Shown in pieces: positions 50,068 through 59,075 of a DNA stretch of 64,000 bases. This DNA is from Streptomyces sp. ISL-1 (GTDB lineage Bacteria; Actinomycetota; Actinomycetes; Streptomycetales; Streptomycetaceae). The stretch is taken from the NCBI RefSeq assembly GCF_018614585.1, contig NZ_JAGGOI010000008.1, forward strand, positions 81,908 through 145,907. The letters run 5' to 3'. The notes below the pieces were generated by a model, which saw nothing but the letters and a program-made list of their open reading frames with translations, was not told the origin of the DNA and made no database searches. The position numbers were made by a program, and so were the translations under genes. How positions within the stretch are numbered: position 1 is the first letter of the stretch; each line of letters opens with the position of its first letter.

Positions 50068-51261
50068 ATGAGCCACCCTCTCCCCCTCGACGGGATCACG
50101 GTCGTCGCCGTCGAACAGGCAGTCTCGGCGCCCTTCGCCACGCGCCAGCTCGCCGATCTCGGCGCCCGTGTCATCAAGATCGAACGCCCTGACGGCGGCG
50201 ACTTCGCGCGCGGCTACGACACCGCCGCCCGCGGCCTCGCCTCGCATTTCGTCTGGTGCAACCGCGGCAAGGAGTCCATCGCCGTCGACCTGAAGGACCC
50301 GCGCGGCCTGGAGATCGTGCGTCAACTCATCGCGGAAGCCGATGTGTTCGTGCAGAACCTCGCCCAGGGCGCAGCCGCTCGACTCGGCCTGGACGCGGCC
50401 ACTTTGTGCGCCGCGCACCCGCGGCTGATCGCCGTGGACATCTCCGGATACGGCGCGGAGGGGCCGTACGCCCACAAGCGCGCGTACGACATGCTCGTGC
50501 AGTGCGAGGCGGGCCTCGTGTCGGTGACCGGGACCGAGGAGCAGCCCGTCAAGGCGGGCATTCCCGCGGCCGACATCGCGGCGGCGATGTACGCCTTCTC
50601 GGGGGTGCTCGCGGCGCTGCTGCGGCGCGGGACCACGGGCGCCGGCGGCCCTGTGGAGGTCTCGATGCTGGAGTCGCTGGCGGAGTGGATGGGGCATCCA
50701 CTGCACTACGGGATGCATGGGGGCGAAGCACCGGCGCGCACGGGGGTCGCGCACGCCGTCATCTCGCCGTACGACGCCTACCCGACGGCTGACGGCGGGC
50801 AGGTGCTGCTGTCGGTGCAGAACGACCGGGAGTGGCGTCGGCTTGCCGACCAGGTGCTCGGCCGCCCCGAGTTGGGGGACGATCCGGTCTTCGCGACCAA
50901 CACCGCCCGTACGGCGAACCGGGAGAAGACCGATGCGGTGGTGGCCGAGGCGCTGGCCCGCCTCGGCACGGACGAGGCGATCGCCCGGCTGGAGGCGGCG
51001 GGCATCGCGTGCGCCCGGCTCAACAGCGTGACGGATGTGGCCGGGCATCCTCAGCTCGCCGCGCGGGACCGGTGGCGTGAGGTGGACTCACCGGTCGGGC
51101 CGCTGCGGGCGCTGCTGCCGCCGATCACCCTGCCTGGCGGAACAGAGGCACGGATGGGCGCGGTTCCCGCACTCGGCGAGCACACCGATGCGCTGCTGAG
51201 TGCCCTGGGGATGACGGATGAAGGGACAGCGGCGCTGCGCCGGGACGGTGTGGTCGCCTGA
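50068..51261 (+). CDS. CaiB/BaiF-family (class III) CoA-transferase
   Basis: A 397-residue CoA-transferase that moves CoA between carboxylic acids. Typical motifs are VVAVEQAVSAPFATRQLADL, GARVIKIERPDGGDFARGYD, NRGKESIAVDLKDPRG and NLAQGAAARLGLD. The catalytic Asp is in KRAYDMLVQCEAG (about residue 145). GPVEVSMLESLAEWMGHPLH and the C-terminal GIACARLNSV are also characteristic. It closely resembles the succinyl-CoA:mesaconate / formyl-CoA-transferase-like group; donor and acceptor are not known. ATG 50068 (MSHPLPLDGI) is chosen over 50017. No partner gene is adjacent. Confidence 0.9.
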   Translation: MSHPLPLDGITVVAVEQAVSAPFATRQLADLGARVIKIERPDGGDFARGYDTAARGLASHFVWCNRGKESIAVDLKDPRGLEIVRQLIAEADVFVQNLAQGAAARLGLDAATLCAAHPRLIAVDISGYGAEGPYAHKRAYDMLVQCEAGLVSVTGTEEQPVKAGIPAADIAAAMYAFSGVLAALLRRGTTGAGGPVEVSMLESLAEWMGHPLHYGMHGGEAPARTGVAHAVISPYDAYPTADGGQVLLSVQNDREWRRLADQVLGRPELGDDPVFATNTARTANREKTDAVVAEALARLGTDEAIARLEAAGIACARLNSVTDVAGHPQLAARDRWREVDSPVGPLRALLPPITLPGGTEARMGAVPALGEHTDALLSALGMTDEGTAALRRDGVVA

Positions 51262-51297
51262 GCGCGTTCCCGTACGAGGGGACGTTCTGGGGATCGG

Positions 51298-51561
51298 TCA
51301 GCCGCGGCTGCCGAAGAGTGAGCGACGCAGCCGCCGAAGCGGCGCGAAGAGCGAGACACGCGCGCTCTTGCTCTTGCGGGTGTGCGCCACATCGCGTGAG
51401 GTGAGCTCGAGCATCAGCGACGTCGCCTCGGCCGACTCACCCAGCGGGACGGCAGGACCGCCGAGCACCGAGAGATGGCGGTCGAGACGCGTGCTGGTCG
51501 CACTGCTCCCACACGTGATCGCAGGCACTCGCGGCCTGCTGCGCACCGTTATCTGTTCCAT
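51298..51561 (-). CDS. Small basic hypothetical protein
   Basis: An 87-residue protein, Ser/Arg-rich and very basic. The C-terminus RVSLFAPLRRLRRSLFGSRG would form an amphipathic, Arg-rich helix; the middle LDRHLSVLGGPAVPL is more hydrophobic. There is no signal peptide. GGGGAGTGAC immediately before ATG 51561 is a good RBS, which is why I prefer this short frame to the 297-aa frame that runs on upstream. I believe similar short proteins exist in other Streptomyces, but cannot check. Possible membrane-surface or nucleic-acid binder. Confidence 0.55.
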   Translation of the reverse strand: MEQITVRSRPRVPAITCGSSATSTRLDRHLSVLGGPAVPLGESAEATSLMLELTSRDVAHTRKSKSARVSLFAPLRRLRRSLFGSRG

Positions 51562-51819
51562 GTCACTCCCCACCCGTACGAGGGCACCCGGCCCGGGCAG
51601 GTTAACCCTATCGTCCCGCAGTGACACTCGTGTATTCCGGTCACAGGATTCACCACACCCGTACGCGAGTTGACGACTACTCACTAAACCTGCCTGATTC
51701 CAGGGCGAGTTGGACAGTACGTCAGGAAAAACTTCCCGGACTCCCGACCAATCCGAACAGCCCTCCGCACCGAATGACTGGCATCGAAGCAAGACCAGCA
51801 CTCGCGAAGGACGGATTCG

Positions 51820-53355
51820 ATGACCGCATTGAGCAGCAGCGGGCGGGGGCCCAGGAGGCTCGCCGCTCTTACCTGCGTCGCGCTGGCCGGCGGGACGCTC
51901 GTGGCTTCCGGTGTGACCGGGCTGGAGCCGGGAACGGCCAAGGCTTCCAGCCACCGCGAGGCCCCACTGATCTCCGGGCAGCCCCAGTACGACAACACGG
52001 ACGTGTACGCGTTCGTCAGCCCGGACAAGCCGGACACCACGACGCTCGTCGCCAACTGGCTGCCGTTCGAGGAACCGGCCGGCGGCCCGAACTTCTACAA
52101 GTTCGCCGATGACGCCCAGTACGACATCCACATCGACAGTGACGGCGACGCCCAGGGCGACCTGATCTACCGGTGGACCTTCAAGGACCACATCAAGAAC
52201 GGCAATACGTTCCTCTTCAACACCGGTCCCGTCACCACGATCGACGACCCGGACCTCAACATCACGCAGACGTACGACATCGATCTGCTAAGGCTGAAGA
52301 ACCAGCGTGTGATGCACTCCACAAAGGTCGCCGACGATCTGCCGGTGGCGCCGTCGAACGTGGGCAAGGCATCCATGCCCGACTACCAGGCCCTGCGCGA
52401 CCAGGCCGTCCACAAAATCCCCGGCGGATCAACGGCGTTCGCGGGTCAGGCGGACGATCCGTTCTTCCTCGACCTGCGCGTCTTCGACCTGCTCTACGGC
52501 GGCAACCTCTCCGAGGTCGGCAACGACACTCTCAAGGGCTACAGCGTCAACTCCATCGCCCTGCAGGTCCCGACCGCGTACATCCGGCAGTCGGAGAAGC
52601 AGCCGATCGTCGGCATCTGGTCAACCACCCAGCGCAAGAGCGCGAACGGTCACTGGACCCAGGTGTCCCGGCTCGGCATGCCACTGGTCAACGAGGTCGT
52701 CATTCCCGTGAAGGACAAGGACAAGTTCAACGCGTCCCACCCGTGGAACGACGGCGACTTCCTGAACTTCGTCACCAAGCCGGAACTGCCGAAGCTGATC
52801 GAGGGCATCTACAAGATCAAGGCCCCCGCCGAACCGCGCGACGACCTGGTCTCGGTGTTCCTGACCGGCGTCGACAAGCTCAACAAGCCACCGCATGTCC
52901 GTCCCGCGGAAGCGCTGCGGCTCAACACCTCCATCCAGCCGAGTGCCGAGCCCAAGAGGCTGGGCGTGCTGGACGGCGACAACGCCGGATTCCCCAACGG
53001 GCGGCGGCTGACGGACGACGTGCTGGACATCGCGCTCCAGGTCGTCGAGGGCGAACTCCTCGGCCAGAAGAACGACTTGGGCGACGCGGTCAACGAGAAC
53101 GACCAGAAGTTCGGCAAGTCCTTCCCGTATGTGGCGCTGCCGACGTCCGGCTCGCGGGGGCCGCTCGCCAAGGAGGCCGGGGCCAAGGACGCCCAGGGCA
53201 ACCTGCTCAGCGGTGGCGCGTCTTCGGCCGCCTCCGACAGTGACGCCACCAGCACCACGCTGATCGCATCCGCGGTCGCCGCGGGCGCGGGAGTGCTGCT
53301 CGTCGGACTGGGCCTCAACTGGTGGCGGATGCGGCGTCGGAATCCGTACAGCTGA
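51820..53355 (+). CDS. DUF4331 secreted, membrane-anchored protein
   Basis: A 511-residue exported protein. The signal peptide is RRLAALTCVALAGGTLVASG, with cleavage after AKAS. The family hallmark SSHREAPLISGQPQYDNTDV opens the mature domain, followed by YAFVSPDKPDTTTLVANWLP. DIHIDSDGDAQGDLIYRW looks like a calcium-binding Asp loop. A C-terminal membrane helix (LIASAVAAGAGVLLVGLGLN) with RMRRR anchors it outside the cell. Family function is unknown. AAGGAC precedes ATG 51820. First gene of a DUF4331-TPR-NicO cluster, with a 35-nt gap to the next gene. Confidence 0.85.
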   Translation: MTALSSSGRGPRRLAALTCVALAGGTLVASGVTGLEPGTAKASSHREAPLISGQPQYDNTDVYAFVSPDKPDTTTLVANWLPFEEPAGGPNFYKFADDAQYDIHIDSDGDAQGDLIYRWTFKDHIKNGNTFLFNTGPVTTIDDPDLNITQTYDIDLLRLKNQRVMHSTKVADDLPVAPSNVGKASMPDYQALRDQAVHKIPGGSTAFAGQADDPFFLDLRVFDLLYGGNLSEVGNDTLKGYSVNSIALQVPTAYIRQSEKQPIVGIWSTTQRKSANGHWTQVSRLGMPLVNEVVIPVKDKDKFNASHPWNDGDFLNFVTKPELPKLIEGIYKIKAPAEPRDDLVSVFLTGVDKLNKPPHVRPAEALRLNTSIQPSAEPKRLGVLDGDNAGFPNGRRLTDDVLDIALQVVEGELLGQKNDLGDAVNENDQKFGKSFPYVALPTSGSRGPLAKEAGAKDAQGNLLSGGASSAASDSDATSTTLIASAVAAGAGVLLVGLGLNWWRMRRRNPYS

Positions 53356-53390
53356 GCCGGACGCATCGACGAGCGGAAAGGGCAAGACAC

Positions 53391-54743
53391 ATGTCCCTGC
53401 GAAGGGAATCAGGGGCGGGCGCCCGGCGCTGGGGAATCCTCCTTCCGGCCGGCGCGCTGGCCGTCGCGATCACCGCGGGCGCTGTCGTGGCCGGCCGGGC
53501 GGACCAGGAGCCCCCGGCGGCCCGTACCGCGGCGCCCGTGGCGGACGCGGCGTTCGACCGGATCGGCACCGGTGACCTCGCCCGCGGGGTCACCGGCCTC
53601 CAGGCGCATCTGCGGGCGCAGCCCAAGGACGCCCGGGGGTGGGCGACGCTGGGCGCCGCCTATGTCGAGCAGGCCAGGACGGGCGGCGACCCGACCCGGT
53701 ATCCGCAGGCGGACAAGGCGCTCGCCCGCTCACTGGCTCTCCAGCCGCAGGGCAACGACGCGGCACTCGCGGGTCGTGCCGCGCTCGCGGCGGCGCGGCA
53801 CGACTTCCGCGGCGCGCTGCGGGAGGCGGAGGCGGCACTGAAAGTGAACCCGTTCGGCGAGCGGGCGCTCGCCTCCCGGATTGACGCCCTCGTCGAACTG
53901 GGCAGCTACCCGAAGGCGTTGGCCGCAGCCGAGGAGGCCGACCGCCGCCGCCCCGGCATTCCCGTCTTCACGCGCTACGCGTACGTACTGGAGCTGCGCG
54001 GCGACATCGCGGGCGCCCGCCGGGTGCTCGGACTGGCGCTGGACTCGGCCTCCTCCCCCGGTGACACGGCGTATGTGGCCACCGCTCTGGGCCAGCTGGA
54101 GTGGAGTCAGGGTGCGTACGCCCCCGCCCAGCGGCAATTCGCGACCGCGCTGGAGGCGGACCCGGCGTATCTGCCCGCGCTGGAGGGCCGGGCCCGCACG
54201 CAGGCCGCTCGCGGCGACACCGAAGCCGCCGTGTCCGGGCTCGAAGCGGTGGTGAACCGGCTGCCGCTGCCGGGACAGCTGGTGGCCCTCGGTGAGCTGT
54301 ACGAGGCGGGTGGGCGCAAGGCCGAGGCCCGCGCCCAGTACGAACTCATCGGCACCTGGACCGAGTTGGCTCGCGCCAACGGCGTGGACACCGACCTTGA
54401 TACGGCTCTCGCCCTGGCCGACCACGGTGACCGTGCCAAGGCACTGGCCGCCGCGCGCGCCGAGTGGCGCAAGCGCCGGACGGTGCACACGGCGGACGCG
54501 CTCGCCTGGGCCCTGCACGTCAACGGCCGTTCCAAGGAGGCCCTTTCGTACGTCGGAACCTCCGCACCGGCCGGCTGCCGCAACGCCGTGTTCCTCTACC
54601 ACCGCGGCGTGATCGAACGCGCCGCGGGCAGGACGGCGGCGGCCCGTGGCTCGCTCGCCGCCGCGCTGAGGATCAACCCCGGCTTCTCCCCCACCGGTTC
54701 ACGCGCGGCGCAGAGCGCGCTGCGGGCTCTGGAGGCGTCATGA
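53391..54743 (+). CDS. TPR-repeat membrane-anchored protein
   Basis: A 450-residue protein with an N-terminal membrane anchor (GILLPAGALAVAITAGAVVA) followed by an extracytoplasmic array of tetratricopeptide repeats (about residues 65-440): for example ARGWATLGAAYVEQARTGGD, DAALAGRAALAAARHDFRGA and NPFGERALASRIDALVELGS. It probably acts as a scaffold for its neighbours. It overlaps the NicO gene by 4 nt (ATGA) and follows the DUF4331 gene, so all three are likely one transcript. ATG 53391 with AAAGGG upstream. Confidence 0.83.
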   Translation: MSLRRESGAGARRWGILLPAGALAVAITAGAVVAGRADQEPPAARTAAPVADAAFDRIGTGDLARGVTGLQAHLRAQPKDARGWATLGAAYVEQARTGGDPTRYPQADKALARSLALQPQGNDAALAGRAALAAARHDFRGALREAEAALKVNPFGERALASRIDALVELGSYPKALAAAEEADRRRPGIPVFTRYAYVLELRGDIAGARRVLGLALDSASSPGDTAYVATALGQLEWSQGAYAPAQRQFATALEADPAYLPALEGRARTQAARGDTEAAVSGLEAVVNRLPLPGQLVALGELYEAGGRKAEARAQYELIGTWTELARANGVDTDLDTALALADHGDRAKALAAARAEWRKRRTVHTADALAWALHVNGRSKEALSYVGTSAPAGCRNAVFLYHRGVIERAAGRTAAARGSLAAALRINPGFSPTGSRAAQSALRALEAS

Positions 54744-56530
54744 AGAGGCGTACGACCGCCGTCGGCGCGGCGGTCCTGCTCGCCGGGGCGGCGCTCGCCG
54801 TGCTGCCCGCCGGGACGGCCGCCGCGCATCCCCTGGGGAACTTCACGGTCAATCGCTACGACGGGCTCCTCGTCTCGCCCGGCCTGCTGAGCGTCGACCA
54901 TGTCGAGGACCTGGCGGAGATACCGGCCGCCCAGGCGCGTTCGAAGATCGACCGGAACGGCGACCGGAAGATGTCCACCGGTGAGCTGTCCGAGTGGGCC
55001 GATACCCGCTGCGGTGACGCGGCGCGCGGCACCGAGGTCGAGGTGGGACGCCGCGTCGTTCCGCTCAGGCCGGGTGCGGGCCACGCGGAAGTGCGCCCCG
55101 GGCAGGCCGGGCTGCCGACGCTGCGCGTCGAGTGCAGGCTGACGGCCGAACTGCCCGACGGCCGCCAGACGATCGCCTTCCGGGCTGCGGACAGCGGCCA
55201 GGGGCCGGGCTGGCGGGAGATCACGGCCGGCGGCGACCGGATGACGCTCACCTCGTCCGACGTACCAGAGGCGTCGGCGTCCCAGCGGCTGGCGCGGTAC
55301 CCGGAAGGGCAGCTCTCCTCACCGCTGGACCGCACAACGGCCGGGTTCTCGGTCGCTCCCGGCGGGGCGCCGGCGGCGGACCGGCCGGAGGCGGCGTCGC
55401 CCGGGGCCTCCGTGCTGCCGCGCGGGGCCGACCGCTTCACACAGACGCTGACCGGTCTGGTGTCCCGGCGCGAACTGACGGCGGGATTCGCCGCGCTGGC
55501 ACTGGCGACGGCTGTGCTGCTCGGCGCGCTGCACGCACTCGCGCCGGGTCACGGCAAGACCGTGATGGCCGCCGCCGCGGCGGCGGGCGGTCGCAACTCC
55601 CTGCGCGACGTCCTCTCGCTGGGGGCGTCGGTGACGATCACGCACACGCTCGGAGTGTTCGCGCTCGGCGGCCTGATCGCGCTGGGCTCGGCGGCCGCAC
55701 CGTCAGTCGTGGCGTGGCTGGGCGTCGCGAGCGGGGCGCTGGTGGCGGGGGCGGGGGCGGTGCTGGTACGCAGGGCATGGCGGAACCGGGGTGATGTGCA
55801 CGGGCACAGCCACGGGCACGGGCACAGCCACGGGCACGAGCACAGCCACGGGCACGGGCACGGGCACAGCCACGGACACAGCCACGAGCACGAGCACGAG
55901 CACAGCCACGGCGTCAGCCGGGAGCCCGGTCTCGCGCACAGCCGCAGCCGCAGCCGCAGCCAGGACAGCCTCGCGCCCGAGCACAGTCATCCTCCCGGCC
56001 ACACCCATGCGCACCACATCGAGCACGGGCCTGGGGACAAGCCCGGCCCCGAGCAGGGCCGCGCCCACGAGGACGGCCACGCGCAGGAGTCCGGGCGCGG
56101 CCACAGCGAGAAGCCCGACCTCGCGCACGGACACGGACACGGACACGGTCACGGCCACCCGCACTCGCACACCCACGACCATCGCTCCCTGGGCGTCCGT
56201 TCCACCCTCCTGCTCGGCTTTGCCGGCGGACTCGTCCCCAGTCCGTCCGCCGTCGTCGTGCTCGTCGGCGCCGCCGCGCTCGGAAGGGCCTGGTTCGGTC
56301 TGCTGCTCGTACTCGCGTACGGCGTCGGGCTCGCCCTCACCCTCGCCGCCGCGGGCTTCGCCGCGGTCCGCCTCGGCGCCCGCGCCGCCCGCCTGCTGGC
56401 CGACCGGAGCCGTCGCAAGGGGCGGGTCTTCTCCGCCGCGCAGCGCGTGATGCCGCTGGGCACGGCCTGCGTAGTCCTCGCCCTCGGGTGCGGATTGGCG
56501 CTGAAGGGGGCGGCAACAGCTCTTGCGTGA
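54740..56530 (+). CDS. NicO-family metal transporter with EF-hand and histidine-rich loop
   Basis: A 596-residue membrane protein of the NicO (nickel/cobalt, RcnA/HoxN-like) family. After a signal peptide (to AAAHPLGNFTVNRYDG), an extracytoplasmic domain of about 220 residues contains a canonical EF-hand loop, DRNGDRKMSTGE (about residues 72-83). The transporter core has LLGALHALAPGHGKTVMAAA and SVTITHTLGVFALGGLIALG with the conserved HALAPGHGK metal motif, then a cytosolic loop of about 130 residues (353-481) made largely of His, Gly and Ser (HSHGHGHSHGHEHSHG). The core ends with LLLGFAGGLVPSPSAVVVLV. It likely moves or exports Ni2+/Co2+; the substrate is not proven. ATGA overlap with the TPR gene. 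Confidence 0.85.
   Translation: MKRRTTAVGAAVLLAGAALAVLPAGTAAAHPLGNFTVNRYDGLLVSPGLLSVDHVEDLAEIPAAQARSKIDRNGDRKMSTGELSEWADTRCGDAARGTEVEVGRRVVPLRPGAGHAEVRPGQAGLPTLRVECRLTAELPDGRQTIAFRAADSGQGPGWREITAGGDRMTLTSSDVPEASASQRLARYPEGQLSSPLDRTTAGFSVAPGGAPAADRPEAASPGASVLPRGADRFTQTLTGLVSRRELTAGFAALALATAVLLGALHALAPGHGKTVMAAAAAAGGRNSLRDVLSLGASVTITHTLGVFALGGLIALGSAAAPSVVAWLGVASGALVAGAGAVLVRRAWRNRGDVHGHSHGHGHSHGHEHSHGHGHGHSHGHSHEHEHEHSHGVSREPGLAHSRSRSRSQDSLAPEHSHPPGHTHAHHIEHGPGDKPGPEQGRAHEDGHAQESGRGHSEKPDLAHGHGHGHGHGHPHSHTHDHRSLGVRSTLLLGFAGGLVPSPSAVVVLVGAAALGRAWFGLLLVLAYGVGLALTLAAAGFAAVRLGARAARLLADRSRRKGRVFSAAQRVMPLGTACVVLALGCGLALKGAATALA
55798..56184 (+). repeat. Histidine codon repeats encoding the NicO loop
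   Basis: Imperfect CACGGGCACAGC units (HGHS) at 55798-55915 and CACGGACACGGACACGG units at 56125-56160, separated by a more varied His/Glu/Pro stretch. Codon repetition suggests slippage-driven length variation. Confidence 0.75.
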
Positions 56531-56572
56531 GCTAACTTGGGGTAGTTGCTCTGCTACCGATGGGGGCTCGCT

Positions 56573-58282
56573 GTGAGCGAAGTGCCGGGCGTTGAGCGGC
56601 TGGTGGCGGGACGCTACCGACTACTGAGCCCATTGGGCGAGGGCGGGATGGGCGTGGTGTGGCGCGCCCGCGACGAGATGCTGGCCCGCGAGGTCGCGGT
56701 CAAGGAGGTGCGTGCCCCCGCCGCTCTCGGCACAACCGACGAGCGACGGCTGTACGCGCGTCTGGAACGGGAGGCCTGGGCCGCCGGCCGGATCTCGCAC
56801 CGCAATGTCGTGACCGTCTACGACGTGGCGACCGAGGACGGCCGGCCCTGGATCGTGATGGAGCTGGTGCGCGGCCTCGCGCTCTCCGATGTGCTGGACG
56901 CGGAAGGGCCCTTGCCCCCGCAGCGTGCCGCGAACATCGGCGCGGAGATCCTCGCCGCTCTGCGCGCCGCGCACGAGGCGGGCGTGCTGCACCGGGATGT
57001 GAAGCCGGGGAACGTACTCATCGCCAATGACGGCCGCGTCGTGCTCTCCGACTTCGGCATCGCCACGGTCGAGGGGACCTCCAACCTCACGATGACGGGC
57101 GAGCTGATCGGGTCCCCCGAATTCCTCGCTCCCGAGCGGGCGCTGGGGCGTACACCAGGGCCGGAGTCGGATCTGTGGTCACTCGGGGTGCTGCTGTACG
57201 CCGCGGTCGAGGGCAACTCCCCGTTCCGCCAGAACACCCCGCTGAGCACGCTGCGGGCCGTTGTCGACGAGGAGCTGCCGCCGCCGCGCAGGGCCGGCGC
57301 GCTGGCGCCGGTCATCGAGGGGCTGCTGCGCAAGGATCCGGCGCAGCGGCTCTCGGCGGAGGAGGCCGAGAATCAGCTGCGGGTCGTCGGTGCGGGCGGC
57401 GGAGCGCGTACCGCTCCGCCGCCGGGCCCGTACAGCCCCACCGTTTCGTCCGCGTCCCGCACCCCGGTCACTCCACCGACTCCGTACGTGCCGCTTCCCG
57501 TGCCCGGTCCGGCCGCCACGGCCACTACCGGTGCGCCGCCCGACCGCTCGCGGCGAGCGATGCTGGCGCTCGTCGCCGGGGTGGCCGTACTGCTGCTCGC
57601 GGTCGGCGGACTGGCCTGGGCGCTGGTCAACAAGAACAAGGACCAAGGAGGCCTGGACGACAACGGCGGCGGCACGGTCCCTGCGACGGGCAGTTCGAGC
57701 GCGGGCCCGGACAGCACGGCGCCCGCCCCGGGCGGAGGCGCGGACGGCGGCACGACCGATGGGGGCGACGACGGGGGCAATGGCGGGGCACCGGCGGGTA
57801 CGGTCACACCGCCGCAGACCGTGAAGGTGTACGCCGAGACCGTGCACGGCAGTTACTCGGGGACCTGCCCGCCACCGGAAGCGGAGGCTCCGGCCTTCCG
57901 GGCGACGATCACGGTCGGCCGCACCCCTGCGGCTGTCGACTACCGCTGGGCGACCAAGAGCGGCGAGACGTCCGGCTCCGGCTGGAAGACGCTGCACTTC
58001 GCGGCCGGGGGCTCGAAGCAGAAGCGGGTCAGCCACACCGAGCTCACGTACAAGGCGAACGAGACGCACCACGACCGGATCCGGGTGGAGGTCCGGAGCC
58101 CGGTCGAGGCGCACTCGAATTGGATCGACTTCTCTGTCACCTGCGAGCAGGAGCCCCCGACGGACGAGAGCTCCTACACACCGAACACATCTAACGCACC
58201 CAACGCACCGAACACCGCAAACACCCAGAATGCGGCGAACGCGGCGAACGCGGCGAACGCGGCGTTCAGGCGCGCGAGGTGA
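56573..58282 (+). CDS. Membrane Ser/Thr protein kinase (PknB-like) with Asn/Ala-rich tail
   Basis: A 569-residue receptor-type kinase. Visible motifs are the Gly loop LGEGGMGVVWRARDE, Lys in VAVKEV, catalytic loop LHRDVKPGNVLIA, DFGIATVEGTS, and GSPEFLAPERALGRTPGPES; the kinase domain spans about 15-280. A Pro/Thr linker follows, then one membrane helix (AMLALVAGVAVLLLAVGGLA, about 337-360), a Gly/Thr/Ser spacer and an extracellular domain of about 110 residues with two Cys (YSGTCPPPE, FSVTCEQEP). The last 30 residues are a repeat tail (APNAPNTANTQNAANAANAA) whose codons overlap the 3' end of the convergent lipase. No PASTA domains. GTG 56573 after GGGGG. Confidence 0.86.
   Translation: MSEVPGVERLVAGRYRLLSPLGEGGMGVVWRARDEMLAREVAVKEVRAPAALGTTDERRLYARLEREAWAAGRISHRNVVTVYDVATEDGRPWIVMELVRGLALSDVLDAEGPLPPQRAANIGAEILAALRAAHEAGVLHRDVKPGNVLIANDGRVVLSDFGIATVEGTSNLTMTGELIGSPEFLAPERALGRTPGPESDLWSLGVLLYAAVEGNSPFRQNTPLSTLRAVVDEELPPPRRAGALAPVIEGLLRKDPAQRLSAEEAENQLRVVGAGGGARTAPPPGPYSPTVSSASRTPVTPPTPYVPLPVPGPAATATTGAPPDRSRRAMLALVAGVAVLLLAVGGLAWALVNKNKDQGGLDDNGGGTVPATGSSSAGPDSTAPAPGGGADGGTTDGGDDGGNGGAPAGTVTPPQTVKVYAETVHGSYSGTCPPPEAEAPAFRATITVGRTPAAVDYRWATKSGETSGSGWKTLHFAAGGSKQKRVSHTELTYKANETHHDRIRVEVRSPVEAHSNWIDFSVTCEQEPPTDESSYTPNTSNAPNAPNTANTQNAANAANAANAAFRRAR
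58196..58265. repeat. 9-bp GCGAACGCG repeats at the kinase 3' end
   Basis: AACGCACCC-type units grade into four GCGAACGCG copies at 58232-58265; these encode NAP/NAA triplets of the kinase tail and abut the lipase stop. Confidence 0.8.
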
Positions 58283-59075
58283 AGACGGGCAGGTAGCCGC
58301 CGGACTGTCCGGAGGCGGTGGGGTGGTAGGACTCACCGATGTTGAGCCAGTTGACGCTGTGCAGCCAGGCCGACCCGGAGCAGATCTCGTGTCCGGTGAA
58401 GGCGGGGGCGACATCCGCGAAGTCGTAGCCGTGGTTGGCCGCGCGCTTCGCGATGGCGGCGTTGAGGTAGTCGGCCGCGCCGTTGATCGCGGCCCGTTCG
58501 TTCTCGCTCAGCCCGGCGACGCAGTTGCCGCCGAGCTTGTAGAAGCGGGGGTAGCCGAGGACGACGACCTGGGCAGCGGGTGCCTTGGATCTGATGGCCG
58601 AGTACACGGAGTCGAGCTTGCCGGGCAGGGTCGAGTCGACGTAGCCCTTCGCCTGGTTGATGCGGTTGATGCAGGTGGACTCGGACTGCAGGACGCAGGT
58701 GGTCATGACGTCGGCGAAGCCCGCGTCATTGCCTCCGATGGTGATGGATACGAGGTCGGTCGCGGAGCTGAGGGGGGTGAGCTGACCGGCCGTAACATCA
58801 CCCGTACGAGCGCCCGAGCAAGCGGTGAACGCGAACGACGAGGGTGAATGTGAGGCGGCCCAGAGCTTGGGGAAGGCACGGCTGCTGCGCTTGCAGGCGC
58901 CGCTGCCGCTGTCGTAGCTGCCGGCCCCGACGCCCGACGAGTACGAGTCGCCGAGGGCCACATAGTCCAGCGCTAGGGCGGTGTCCGAGGCCTGAGCCTG
59001 GCCGGCTCCGGTGAGAGCGAGGACGACGCCGAGGAGGAGTGAGGATGAGAATGCCGCGATTCGGGACAGTTTCAT
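58266..59075 (-). CDS. Secreted SGNH/GDSL lipase/esterase
   Basis: A 269-residue secreted hydrolase. The signal peptide is IAAFSSSLLLGVVLALTGAG, cleaved after AQAS. The catalytic Ser is in DYVALGDSYSSGVGAG (GDSYSSG, block I). Block III GGNDAG is present (ITIGGNDAGFADV), and block V His in SYHPTASGQSGG. Six cysteines in the mature part can form three disulfides. It closely resembles the S. rimosus lipase and the S. coelicolor SCO1725 enzyme as I remember them. AAAGGGAGG precedes ATG 59075. Its stop overlaps the convergent kinase gene by 17 bp. Lipid ester or phospholipid substrate; exact preference unknown. Confidence 0.9.
   Translation of the reverse strand: MKLSRIAAFSSSLLLGVVLALTGAGQAQASDTALALDYVALGDSYSSGVGAGSYDSGSGACKRSSRAFPKLWAASHSPSSFAFTACSGARTGDVTAGQLTPLSSATDLVSITIGGNDAGFADVMTTCVLQSESTCINRINQAKGYVDSTLPGKLDSVYSAIRSKAPAAQVVVLGYPRFYKLGGNCVAGLSENERAAINGAADYLNAAIAKRAANHGYDFADVAPAFTGHEICSGSAWLHSVNWLNIGESYHPTASGQSGGYLPVFTSRA

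Noticed and set aside
51564..52191. N-terminal part of a 297-residue minus-strand frame upstream of the small basic protein
   Set aside because: It is antisense to the DUF4331 gene and its promoter; the short frame has its own RBS at 51561.
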